Origin: an uncultured Winogradskyella sp.
Lineage (GTDB): Bacteria > Bacteroidota > Bacteroidia > Flavobacteriales > Flavobacteriaceae
Assembly: GCF_947501905.1 (NCBI RefSeq)
Contig: NZ_CANMXL010000003.1
Location: 310,001 to 374,000 of the forward strand
Length of the DNA: 64,000 nucleotides
Direction of reading: 5' to 3'
Of this stretch, positions 36,053 through 44,227 are shown piece after piece (within the stretch, counting starts at the first letter, position 1; every line of letters starts with the position of its first letter). The notes below the pieces were generated by a model. The model was not told the DNA's origin, did not search any database, and saw only the letters and a program-made list of their open reading frames with translations. Position numbers and translations under genes: made by a program.

Positions 36053-36929
36053 ATGTCTTTTTCCTATTGGCAATATAGACACCTGCTAATATAATTAGAG
36101 TCGCAATACCTTGTAGTGGTGTAAAATTCTCGCGATCAAGCAATCCCCAAATTAAGGCTACAATGGGCATTAAATAGGTGACAGAAGTTGCAAAAACTGG
36201 CGTTGATATTTGAATTAATTTATTGAATAAAACTTTAGCTAAAGCAGTTCCGAAGATTGATAATATAGCGACACAGATAATAGCATTCCATATGGTTTCA
36301 GAATTGAATGTTTCAGAAGAAAAGAAGTTTGTAAATAACAAAGCAACAAATGCAGGAATAATAATAAACACATAATTACCTGCAGCAATTGTTAATGGTT
36401 TTACATCCTGTAAATAACGCTTAATTATATTGACATTGGCCGCATACATCAATGTAGAGATAATTATAAAACTAGCGTATAAGTAATTCTGATTAGGGTT
36501 AATTTCTGCGCCTTTTAGAATAAGTAATGCCGTACCAATAAAACCAATAATAACACCGACAACTTGCCGTTTAGTTGAAGCAATCTTAAAAACTGCAGCA
36601 CCCATTAGAATAGTATTAAGCGGCACAAGAGAGTTTAAAATGGAGGTAATAGCGCTATCTATTTCGGTTTCTGCGATAGCAAATAAAAATGCTGGAAAAA
36701 ATGACCCTAAAAAACCAGAAATAGCAATCCATTTCCACTGTGTTTTTTTAATGTTTTTTAAACTACTATATCCGAAAACTAATAGGATAATTCCTGTTAG
36801 CACATTACGTAAACTTCCTATCTGAAAAGGGGTTAATCCAATTAAGGCTTTTTTAATGAGGATGAATGAACTGCCCCAAATCACTGATAAAATAACGAGA
36901 TAAAGCCACTTAATGTTGATGTTCTTCAT
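36051..36929 (-). CDS. EamA/DMT-family transporter
   Basis: A 292-residue inner-membrane protein with ten predicted membrane helices in two EamA repeats. The N-terminal WLYLVILSVIWGSSFILIKK and GLTPFQIGSLRNVL are typical, and the C-terminal repeat has YLMPIVALIWGLL. The family exports amino acids, metabolites or drugs. Substrate cannot be predicted here and no neighbour helps. It is a single gene, convergent with the M16 pair. Confidence 0.9.
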   Translation of the reverse strand: MKNINIKWLYLVILSVIWGSSFILIKKALIGLTPFQIGSLRNVLTGIILLVFGYSSLKNIKKTQWKWIAISGFLGSFFPAFLFAIAETEIDSAITSILNSLVPLNTILMGAAVFKIASTKRQVVGVIIGFIGTALLILKGAEINPNQNYLYASFIIISTLMYAANVNIIKRYLQDVKPLTIAAGNYVFIIIPAFVALLFTNFFSSETFNSETIWNAIICVAILSIFGTALAKVLFNKLIQISTPVFATSVTYLMPIVALIWGLLDRENFTPLQGIATLIILAGVYIANRKKT

Positions 36930-37107
36930 AAAGACAGGTTAGCGGTCACAAAATTCGTTAATTATTTTTCAAGAAACCTCGTATTTATTAGATTTGTTCA
37001 AAATAAGATTTTTGACTCATGAAATATCCATGGTTAAAATATAATCACACAAGGAAATAATTGTAAGGATGTTCCATTTGACCAATAAAAACAATAAATA
37101 TAAACAC

Positions 37108-37632
37108 ATGAAAATATTTAAAAACATAATCACAATTTCAGTTTTAACACTAGTTGTTGTCGCATGTAAAAATAATGCTGAACCAGAAGTAAAAACTGTT
37201 GAAGTTGAGGTTAGTAAAAAAGATGTAAAACCTACATTAGACCCAAATGCTACTTATGCAAAGGTCGAGTTCAATATCAAAGGAATGACATGTGCTGTCG
37301 GATGTGCCAAAACTATTGAAAAGAAAATGGCAAAGATGGAAGGAGTGAAAATGGCTAAAGTAGATTTTGATAAAGAACTAGCTATGGTAGAATTTGATGA
37401 AGCTAAAGTGACCCCTAAGTCTTTAGAAGAAGCTGTTGCTAAAGTTAGTGATATCTACGAAGTAAAAGAGATTAAAACAGTAGACGAGTTTTCATCAGAG
37501 AAAAAACCAGAAACCAAAAAAGTTTGTAAAGCTGATTGTAAAATGGCATGCTGTAAGGATAAAGCTACTAAAGATAAAAAGGCTTGCGCTAAAGATTGTA
37601 AGAAAGACTGTTGCAAAGCTGAAAAAGCTTAA
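37108..37632 (+). CDS. HMA-domain lipoprotein with Cys-rich metal-binding tail
   Basis: A 174-residue protein with a lipobox-like VVVAC about 20 residues from the start. The heavy-metal-associated domain spans about 55-120, with FNIKGMTCAVGCAKTIEKKM. The metal site reads CAVGC, three residues between cysteines instead of two. The last 40 residues are Lys/Cys-rich with repeated CK, CC and CKxDC units, suggesting extra metal binding. An upstream in-frame ATG at 37069 would put 13 hydrophilic residues before the signal sequence, so I prefer 37108. A role in periplasmic copper or other metal binding is inferred. Confidence 0.85.
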   Translation: MKIFKNIITISVLTLVVVACKNNAEPEVKTVEVEVSKKDVKPTLDPNATYAKVEFNIKGMTCAVGCAKTIEKKMAKMEGVKMAKVDFDKELAMVEFDEAKVTPKSLEEAVAKVSDIYEVKEIKTVDEFSSEKKPETKKVCKADCKMACCKDKATKDKKACAKDCKKDCCKAEKA

Positions 37633-37655
37633 CACTTAAAAAATAAATTATTTTA

Positions 37656-37684
37656 AACGCTATCCTTTTGGATGGCGTTTTTTT
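37656..37684 (+). terminator. Terminator after the HMA lipoprotein gene
   Basis: AACGCTATCC and GGATGGCGTT form a 10-bp stem with one G-T pair around a TTTT loop, followed by a T run. Confidence 0.88.
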
Positions 37685-37717
37685 GTTACAAAAAATCATA
37701 GAGTAGATTGGAGAGTA

Positions 37718-37744
37718 TCACACTGAGCCTGAAGAAGTGCTTAG
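37718..37744. repeat. Degenerate copy of a flavobacterial intergenic repeat
   Basis: The segment contains CACTGAGCCTGAAGAAGTG, close to the repeat core ACTGAGCGCAGTCGAAGTG at 46593 in this window. It lies between two convergent genes and is probably non-coding. Similar sequence occurs as short intergenic repeats in related genomes, to my recollection. Confidence 0.45.
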
Positions 37745-37752
37745 TCTAAGCA

Positions 37753-38115
37753 TTATATCGCTTGAAAAAATACTAATGCTAATAACATACAAGTTAACGG
37801 AAGAACGATTAATTTCCATGGTTGTAGCTTTTGTCGTTTTGATTTAGCATTTAGAATATTTCTTCGTTTTCCATTGTAACGCATCCAGTTTTTTAAGTAA
37901 ATAAAAAGCACACATAATACAGAGAGTATTATGGCTTTTTCTGAGCTTATTTTACCAATATTAAGCTGACTAGAAAAAGCCGCAAAGAAACATGCTATAA
38001 GGCCGTAAAAAGCTATCTCAACTAAAGAGATATAATGTAATGACAGTAGCATTGCTTTTTTACCCCATTTGGGTTTGGTAAGATTTAAAAAGGAAATATA
38101 GAAGTTATCAAGCAT
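37753..38115 (-). CDS. Small membrane protein of unknown function
   Basis: A 120-residue protein starting MLDNFYISF with three hydrophobic segments (IEIAF-type near 30-50, ILSVLCVLFIYL near 62-73, LIVLPLTCMLLALVFF near 102-118) and basic loops (YNGKRRNILNAKSKRQKL). A GTG at 38139 would extend it by 8 residues, but that start lies inside the terminator hairpin of the upstream gene, so the ATG at 38115 is preferred. I do not recognise a family. It is convergent with the HMA lipoprotein gene. Confidence 0.65.
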   Translation of the reverse strand: MLDNFYISFLNLTKPKWGKKAMLLSLHYISLVEIAFYGLIACFFAAFSSQLNIGKISSEKAIILSVLCVLFIYLKNWMRYNGKRRNILNAKSKRQKLQPWKLIVLPLTCMLLALVFFQAI

Positions 38116-38128
38116 AATTGTAAAAATA

Positions 38129-38157
38129 AAAAACCGCACCCATTAGGCGCGGTTTTT
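38129..38157 (-). terminator. Terminator of the TonB receptor/DUF5689 lipoprotein operon
   Basis: AAACCGC at 38131-38137 and GCGGTTT at 38149-38155 pair, with two more inner pairs, and are followed on the minus strand by a T-rich run. It lies just after the lipoprotein gene at 38179. Confidence 0.82.
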
Positions 38158-38178
38158 GTATCATATTTTATAATATAC

Positions 38179-39579
38179 TTATTGTACGCTGATTTTTACA
38201 TCATCAATATCAATAGTCATGTTTTGGTTGGCAGTATCACTACCAGTATATCTAAATGCGATATAAGCTGTACCAGTAACAGCCGATAAGTCTAGAGCTC
38301 CAGAGTTTACAAAGTTAAACCAGTTACCTGGATCAACGATATAACTCTTAGTAAATGGTATAGACGTCCATGTTGCAGTTAATACGCCAGCTTCAGTTCC
38401 ATCAAAGTCTGTAGAATATAAAACTTCCATTGGATCGTGACCAGAATCTGGGAAAGCATGCTGCATTTCGAAAGTAAGTACTTCTCCGGTTTGAGCATCC
38501 ATATCAATACTAGGTGTAATTAACCAACCAATGTTTGAAGCATCACCAGAACTAAATGCAGAGAATCTTGCAGTTCCGTTTCCGCTAAATACATCTTCAG
38601 ACCATAATCTAGATCCCGCTTCAGCAAAATTAATCCAGCCTGGAGTATCAAAAGTAGTATTGTCAGTAGCTTCTTGGAAATCAGCACCAAATACTGGATC
38701 ACAACGCTGACCTGTCATATCAATAGTTTCAGGAGTATTTATCACAACATTAAACTCGTCTCCAAAAAAGTTTTTCTGTAATACAGCTACCATAGAGCCT
38801 CTACCCTCAGGTAATGATAACCCTTTAAAGTCTGCAAAAGTACTTGTTGCAAATACAGTAGATGTAGCAGTAGAACAATCTTCTAATGTACGCTCACCAT
38901 CAAATTGATCAAAACTTTCTGAAGCATAACTTAATGCAGTTGGGCCAACAGCTTGAGATTTTAAAAACTGAACATCATTTAACTGTATAAGTAAGTTTGT
39001 TTTATCATCTGTAAAATCCGCTACACCCATTTCTAAAGGTACCATTGTAGCAACTTCAGCTGATCTTTGGATAAAGTCATTTTCTGATGGAGCAGGAATT
39101 TTACCAATACGATCACCGTCTAATGGACCTAAAGTTAGAACGCCATTTGAAATACCAACACTTAAACCGTTTACTTTTACATATACTTTACGACCTACTT
39201 CGTAACGAATAAATAATGGGTTAACATCTATAAGTACTCTAAGACCTAATGTTGGGTTCTCAGGAGCATCTTGAAGGATTAATTCTTCAAAATAATTTCC
39301 GCCCTCATCAGAGGAAATTACATAACCAGTTACAAATTGATCAGCACTATCAGTTGGATAAGTAAAAAACGTATCATCATCAGAATAATCTAACATGCCG
39401 TTCCCTTGCTCTTGAGCCAATTGTCCTGCTACAGATGAAATTTCTATGGTCGTACCAGTTAAAACAGGTTCAACAATAGTTGTATTAGGAACACTAAAAT
39501 CGTCGTCTTCTACACAGCTATTAAAAGCTACTAAACCTATTAGTAGAAGTATTATTTTATTAATTTTTAAAGTTTTCAT
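38179..39579 (-). CDS. DUF5689 / choice-of-anchor J domain lipoprotein partnering a TonB receptor
   Basis: A 466-residue lipoprotein with the lipobox FNSC ending near residue 22. Residues 40-250 form an OB-fold-like DUF5689 region (GYVISSDEGGNYFEELILQD, GLRVLIDVNPLFIRYEVGRK). Residues 290-466 form a beta-sandwich like choice-of-anchor J (FDTPGWINFAEAG, WLITPSIDMDA, IAFRYTGSD). It follows the TonB-dependent receptor by 31 bases and should be its surface-exposed partner, as SusD-like proteins are for SusC. The ligand is unknown. The OB-like fold and the nearby nuclease-like gene point towards a nucleic acid or phosphorylated compound. Confidence 0.82.
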   Translation of the reverse strand: MKTLKINKIILLLIGLVAFNSCVEDDDFSVPNTTIVEPVLTGTTIEISSVAGQLAQEQGNGMLDYSDDDTFFTYPTDSADQFVTGYVISSDEGGNYFEELILQDAPENPTLGLRVLIDVNPLFIRYEVGRKVYVKVNGLSVGISNGVLTLGPLDGDRIGKIPAPSENDFIQRSAEVATMVPLEMGVADFTDDKTNLLIQLNDVQFLKSQAVGPTALSYASESFDQFDGERTLEDCSTATSTVFATSTFADFKGLSLPEGRGSMVAVLQKNFFGDEFNVVINTPETIDMTGQRCDPVFGADFQEATDNTTFDTPGWINFAEAGSRLWSEDVFSGNGTARFSAFSSGDASNIGWLITPSIDMDAQTGEVLTFEMQHAFPDSGHDPMEVLYSTDFDGTEAGVLTATWTSIPFTKSYIVDPGNWFNFVNSGALDLSAVTGTAYIAFRYTGSDTANQNMTIDIDDVKISVQ

Positions 39580-39610
39580 TTTGTTGTAAATTTTATTTTT
39601 TCTTTTTCAA

Positions 39611-42472
39611 TTAAAATCTTACGTAAACATTTAAGTAATACGTTGTACCGTTACCAAAGAAATAACGAGAGCCAAAAATAGGACCATTATCTCTTGCTTT
39701 ATCCTCTCTAATACGTCTAAAGTTAGCTAATCTTGATTGCTCAAAACCACCAGTTCTATAATCTTGATTAAACACATTATTTATAGTCGCAAAGAAACCG
39801 ATAAAATAATCATCAACTCTCCAAGATTTACCACCTATAATGTTTACTAACATATAATCGTCGAACTGTTCTTGCTTTAATAACTCTTTTGCAAGTACTG
39901 GGTCATAATCATTAAACGTATTACCATCAAAGTCTGAAGTAAAGTTAGCAGATCTTGCTAAATTACTAACATCTATATATGCATTAGAAAAGAAGTTACT
40001 TGTTACACCAATGTTCCAGAAATCAGGATCTCTATACTCGAAACCTAATTGGAAAGCGCGTTCTGGACCACCTGCAACATGAACATCTTTAAGGTTTGTG
40101 GTGCCATCACCGAAAGTTAAAGGACCATTAATATCAACACTTGTCAGGTATAAGTTTGGATTATTCTGAAATGTATACTGACCTACAGAAGCAGCACCTT
40201 TAAGTTTAATTGTTGGTGTTACTTGAGCTTCTATACCAACTTCAACACCTACATGACGTCTCTCAACATTAGTTAAAATTTCTTGAACAAAAGCATCTCC
40301 ATTGTCAACTCCCAGACCAGCTAAGTCTTCTGTAAAGTAAAAACCTATATCAGTTCCGTTTTTAAATCCTGAATAAAAACCAGTAACTCTAGCTTTTAAT
40401 ATTGGAGAACGGTAAATGTAACTGACATCTACAGATTGTATGTCTTCACTTTCTAAACCAATAACTTTAGCATTGGTTTGTCTGGCATTACTAAAAGAGC
40501 TTCTAATGCCAGGAGCTTTACTAAATAGACTTCCGTTAACATCTACTAAATGCTTACCAGTAATCTTATAAGTAAATCCAGCTTTAACACCATAATTTGT
40601 GAAATCTAACTCATCACTTTTTCCAAAAGAACCGTCATTTCCACCACCTTGGAAATTACCATTTTCGTAAAGACCATTTCTTTGGTATGATGTTTTAGAA
40701 ATATTTCCACCTAAGTAAAAATCTATTTTATTGTATTTGAATTGTACTTGCGTAAAAGCACTAGCTACTTCTGCATCAATCTCATAGTTGTACTTGTAAC
40801 GATCACCTTCTCCAACAATTCGGTTTGGATTACGTAAATCACTTTGCGCAACTTCTTCTAGTGTTGCACCAGCAGTATTTGGTGTTTCTTCAGCAAAGAA
40901 ATCTACATCTAAATACCCAGTACCACCTAATAAATCCTCAATACGAGCATAGTTTTGACTATTTAAATTTCTATAGTTTAAAGCAGCGTTTAAGCGAATG
41001 TTCTCAGCTAAGTCAGCATCTAAAATTGTATTGAAACTTAACTGCTTATCTTCTATAACATCTGCTTGTATAGCATAAAGAGCATTACCTCCTTGATTAC
41101 GTAAAGTTGCATTAGCTTCGTATAATTGATTCCAGTTCAATTGTCCATCATTTACAAAAGCCTCTTGAGCTATAAATGCGTTTTGAAAATCAAAAGCTGT
41201 TGGGTTTGGGTCTTGTAAAAAGAAACTTGGTAAATTTTGATAATACTCAGGTGTTGGGTTACGTGCGCCACCAAGATAAGAGCTCTCACCTCCAATAGTT
41301 ACGAGTCTTGTACCTCCATTATCTATACGAGTATTTGCGATTTCACCAAATTGGTATGCTACATTTGTATTTAAACGGACTTTATCTGAGATATCCCAAA
41401 AGTGATTAAGCATTAAAATAGGCTCTTCAATCTCTCTAATTCTAGAGTTGCGTTGTTCGCCGTTTAATTCTCCCCAAAATGGGTTATATTCTCTTCCTTT
41501 TAGTCTATTTACCTCGTTAGTTACAGCTGTAGAACGACCACGTCTGTTTTGAGCATAAATACCAGTAAAGTTAATACTATGTTTATCATTGATACGCTTT
41601 TCAACAGCTGCAAAAAACGAATTAGAATCGTAAAGTGTACCATCTATAAAACCTTCGTCTCCAAAACGTCTAGATGCTAAAACAGAATAAGACCAGCCAT
41701 TTTTTACTAAACCCGAACTGTAACTTGCCATAACTCTACCTGTATAACTTCTGTTCGCAGAAGCGTAAGATATACGACCACCCTTTCTGTATTGAGAGGC
41801 ACGCATTACAATGTTATTGGTACCTGCAAGATCACCAAAATTATAATCGTTTGCAGACATACCCATTGTGAATTCTTGGTTACGTTGCATATCATTTAAA
41901 CCACCCCAGTTACCCCATTGAGGACGACCGTTAAACTGCTTATTCATTTCAATGCCGTTGATAAGAACTTTACCATTAGCATTGTCCAAACCTCTTGGTC
42001 TAAAAAATGTTGCACTAAAGTCAAAAGCTGCTGCGCTTAAAAATACATCTCTAGAAGCTTGTAAAAGCCCAGAAATATTATCCGTAAGACCATCATCTTC
42101 ACTATTTAAGTTGTCATCAGAAATAGAAATGGTGTACAAATCTTTTTTGTCCGTTGGGTCATAATCTAAGGTCATGCCCGCTATATCAACAGTTTGACCC
42201 TCGTTTACAACAATAGGATAGCGCTTAGTTTCGTAACCTATTTTTTCAATTTTAAGTACTTGCTCTCCAAGAGGAACATTTGCCGAAAAGCTAAATTCGC
42301 CTTTTGCATCAGTAGTTGTACTTAAATCTGTACCTTCGATAGTTACAGTCACATCAGGAATAGGTTCTCCTGTTGTTCCATCCAAAACGCTACCTTTTAC
42401 AAGTGTTTGCTGTGCAAAACTTGTAAGCGAAAAAGCGATTCCAAACAGAAATAGTAAAAAACTTTTTTTCAT
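39611..42472 (-). CDS. TonB-dependent outer-membrane receptor with carboxypeptidase-regulatory-like N-terminal domain
   Basis: A 953-residue outer-membrane transporter. A signal peptide ends near LTSFAQ at residue 21. Residues 23-105 are the CarboxypepD_reg-like domain (VKGSVLDGTTGEPIPDVTVTI). The plug includes FFRPRGLDNANGKVLINGIEMN near 162-183, and the rest is a 22-strand-type barrel ending in TTYYLNVYVRF with a terminal aromatic. It imports a ligand using TonB energy. It heads an operon with the DUF5689 lipoprotein, opposite an endonuclease/exonuclease/phosphatase gene. Confidence 0.9.
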   Translation of the reverse strand: MKKSFLLFLFGIAFSLTSFAQQTLVKGSVLDGTTGEPIPDVTVTIEGTDLSTTTDAKGEFSFSANVPLGEQVLKIEKIGYETKRYPIVVNEGQTVDIAGMTLDYDPTDKKDLYTISISDDNLNSEDDGLTDNISGLLQASRDVFLSAAAFDFSATFFRPRGLDNANGKVLINGIEMNKQFNGRPQWGNWGGLNDMQRNQEFTMGMSANDYNFGDLAGTNNIVMRASQYRKGGRISYASANRSYTGRVMASYSSGLVKNGWSYSVLASRRFGDEGFIDGTLYDSNSFFAAVEKRINDKHSINFTGIYAQNRRGRSTAVTNEVNRLKGREYNPFWGELNGEQRNSRIREIEEPILMLNHFWDISDKVRLNTNVAYQFGEIANTRIDNGGTRLVTIGGESSYLGGARNPTPEYYQNLPSFFLQDPNPTAFDFQNAFIAQEAFVNDGQLNWNQLYEANATLRNQGGNALYAIQADVIEDKQLSFNTILDADLAENIRLNAALNYRNLNSQNYARIEDLLGGTGYLDVDFFAEETPNTAGATLEEVAQSDLRNPNRIVGEGDRYKYNYEIDAEVASAFTQVQFKYNKIDFYLGGNISKTSYQRNGLYENGNFQGGGNDGSFGKSDELDFTNYGVKAGFTYKITGKHLVDVNGSLFSKAPGIRSSFSNARQTNAKVIGLESEDIQSVDVSYIYRSPILKARVTGFYSGFKNGTDIGFYFTEDLAGLGVDNGDAFVQEILTNVERRHVGVEVGIEAQVTPTIKLKGAASVGQYTFQNNPNLYLTSVDINGPLTFGDGTTNLKDVHVAGGPERAFQLGFEYRDPDFWNIGVTSNFFSNAYIDVSNLARSANFTSDFDGNTFNDYDPVLAKELLKQEQFDDYMLVNIIGGKSWRVDDYFIGFFATINNVFNQDYRTGGFEQSRLANFRRIREDKARDNGPIFGSRYFFGNGTTYYLNVYVRF

Positions 42473-42528
42473 GCTTAATTTAATATTGATTTAATTTAAG
42501 ATACCCTTAACGATTTTTTAAAGGCGCA

Positions 42529-42564
42529 CAAAGTTACATTATTTCTAATAATTACATACTTTTG
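42529..42564. promoter_or_regulatory. Divergent -7 promoter elements for the TonB operon and the EEP gene
   Basis: On the minus strand TAACTTTG (42536-42529) and on the plus strand TACTTTTG (42557-42564) both match TAnnTTTG and lie 57 and 44 bases from the respective start codons. I see no strong -33 element for either, but the back-to-back arrangement suggests shared control of the two transcripts. Confidence 0.5.
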
Positions 42565-42608
42565 GCATCTAAATTGCTATAAACTTTACAATTAGATAAT
42601 ATAAACAA

Positions 42609-43670
42609 ATGAGACCAATAAAATTACTATTAGTTTTAGTTACATTTTCTTTAACATTTACTGCAACTGCCCAAAAAGAAAAACGTTTTAAAATACATAC
42701 CATTGCGTTCTATAATTTAGAAAATCTTTTCGATACCATTAATGACCCTTTAAAGTATGATGAGGCTAGTCCAATGATGGAAATGGCAGCTTCTAATAGA
42801 GGAGAAGTATACAAAAAGAAAGTAAAAGGAATGGCTAGGGTTATTGCTGATATTGGTCGTGACCAAAGTAAAAATTCACCTGCAATCATTGGAGTTTGTG
42901 AAATTGAAAATCGTAAAGTTTTAGAAGATGTGGTAAATGACCCATTACTATTAGGTAAGGACTACGGTATTATACACTTTGATGGTCCAGATGCAAGAAG
43001 TATAGATGTAGCATTACTTTATCAAAAAGCGTTATTTCAACCTATAACAACTAGTTCTCACGAGTTAAAAATATTTGATGACCAAACCAGAAAACGTAAA
43101 TATACTAGAGATCAGTTGCTAGTTAGCGGAAAATTGGATGGCGATTTAATTCATCTTATTGTTAATCACTGGCCATCACGTAGTGGTGGTGAAGCAAGAA
43201 GCAGACCTAAGCGTGTTGCAGCAGCAAAAGTGAACAAGCGTATAATAGATTCTTTACAGTCAAATGACCCTTATGCAAAGATTTTTACGATGGGTGACCT
43301 TAATGATGACCCAACAAATGAGAGCGTAAAAAAAGTGCTAAAAGCAAAAGCTAAAAAGAATAGAGTTGGATTAAAAGGGATATATAACCCTTTTGAAAGT
43401 ATGTTTAAAGACAAAGGTTATGGTACAACTGCATATCGTGATGCATGGAGCTTATTTGACCAAATTATGGTAACTAAACCGCTTTTAGAAAAAGATTATT
43501 CTTCTTTTAGATTTTATAAAGCAGGTATTTATAACAAGCAATATTTAACTAATAAACGCGGAAGGTATAAAGGTTATCCTTTTAGAAGTTTCTCTAATGG
43601 TAGTTATACGGGTGGATTTAGTGATCACTTCCCTGTTTATGTATATCTTATAAAAGAAGTAGAAGAATAA
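42609..43670 (+). CDS. Exported endonuclease/exonuclease/phosphatase (EEP) family protein
   Basis: A 353-residue protein with a signal peptide ending near FTATAQ at residue 22. EEP motifs are present: IAFYNLENLFDT near 32-43, GVCEIENR near 95-102, LIVNHWPSRSGG near 187-198, FTMGDLNDDP near 220-229 and the terminal SDHFPVY. This metal-dependent phosphoesterase fold includes extracellular DNases, sphingomyelinases and phosphatases. Because it is exported and opposite a TonB receptor operon, it may release a nucleic-acid or phosphate-ester fragment for uptake. Confidence 0.88.
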   Translation: MRPIKLLLVLVTFSLTFTATAQKEKRFKIHTIAFYNLENLFDTINDPLKYDEASPMMEMAASNRGEVYKKKVKGMARVIADIGRDQSKNSPAIIGVCEIENRKVLEDVVNDPLLLGKDYGIIHFDGPDARSIDVALLYQKALFQPITTSSHELKIFDDQTRKRKYTRDQLLVSGKLDGDLIHLIVNHWPSRSGGEARSRPKRVAAAKVNKRIIDSLQSNDPYAKIFTMGDLNDDPTNESVKKVLKAKAKKNRVGLKGIYNPFESMFKDKGYGTTAYRDAWSLFDQIMVTKPLLEKDYSSFRFYKAGIYNKQYLTNKRGRYKGYPFRSFSNGSYTGGFSDHFPVYVYLIKEVEE

Positions 43671-43692
43671 ATTTTTTTAGTTTTAAAACATG

Positions 43693-43728
43693 AAAAAGGC
43701 TTCAATATTAATTGAAGCCTTTTTTTAT
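43693..43728. terminator. Bidirectional terminator between the EEP gene and the membrane protein gene
   Basis: AAAGGCTTCAAT at 43695-43706 and ATTGAAGCCTTT at 43711-43722 form a 12-bp stem with A and T runs on both flanks, so it can stop both convergent transcripts. Confidence 0.9.
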
Positions 43729-43737
43729 TGTGTATTT

Positions 43738-44175
43738 CTAAAACCAAAGATTCCAAGGAATTTTGGCTAAAACTAATATGAGAGCAAGTGTGTAAAATAT
43801 TGCTAGCATCTTAAATTTTGGTTTAGAGACTAATTTCTTTTTATGCTTAGAATAACCTATTGTCACTAAAGCAACAGCTATAATCATTGTTGTAGGATGC
43901 TCAACAATAAGGTTTCTGAGTGCAGAATTTTTCATAACTTCTCCCATGCCTCCAACTTCACTTATCGTAGAAAAGTAATCTTTCATGAAAAATAAGATGA
44001 TACCGATTAATAATTGAATATGCATGGTAATCAACGCAAAAAGAGAAATTCTAAAATCTTTTGCATCAAATTCCTTATCACCAAAAAACTTAATAAGTGC
44101 ATTAAACGTTGCTAAAACTAAAACGATTAATACCAAATAGGCCCAATAAGAGTGGATAAACTGAACAACTTCCAT
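43738..44175 (-). CDS. Four-helix membrane protein, conserved hypothetical (sometimes called cytochrome B-like)
   Basis: A 145-residue inner-membrane protein with four hydrophobic segments (YWAYLVLIVLVLATF, FALITMHIQLLIGIILFF, MIIAVALVTIGY, MLAIFYTLALILVLAKI). Histidines occur near segments 1, 2 and 3, which is why relatives are sometimes named cytochrome B. An upstream start at 44211 would add 12 residues with no sign of conservation. MEVVQFIHSYWAY at 44175 fits relatives I recall. Heme binding is not shown. Confidence 0.7.
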   Translation of the reverse strand: MEVVQFIHSYWAYLVLIVLVLATFNALIKFFGDKEFDAKDFRISLFALITMHIQLLIGIILFFMKDYFSTISEVGGMGEVMKNSALRNLIVEHPTTMIIAVALVTIGYSKHKKKLVSKPKFKMLAIFYTLALILVLAKIPWNLWF

Positions 44176-44227
44176 AAGTATGTATTTATATTGAGTAGCA
44201 AAAATACACATTACGAGTTATAAGTAA

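Noticed and set aside
38116..38139. GTG start extending the small membrane protein into the neighbouring terminator
   Set aside because: The extension codons fall in the terminator hairpin, and the ATG at 38115 is a better start.
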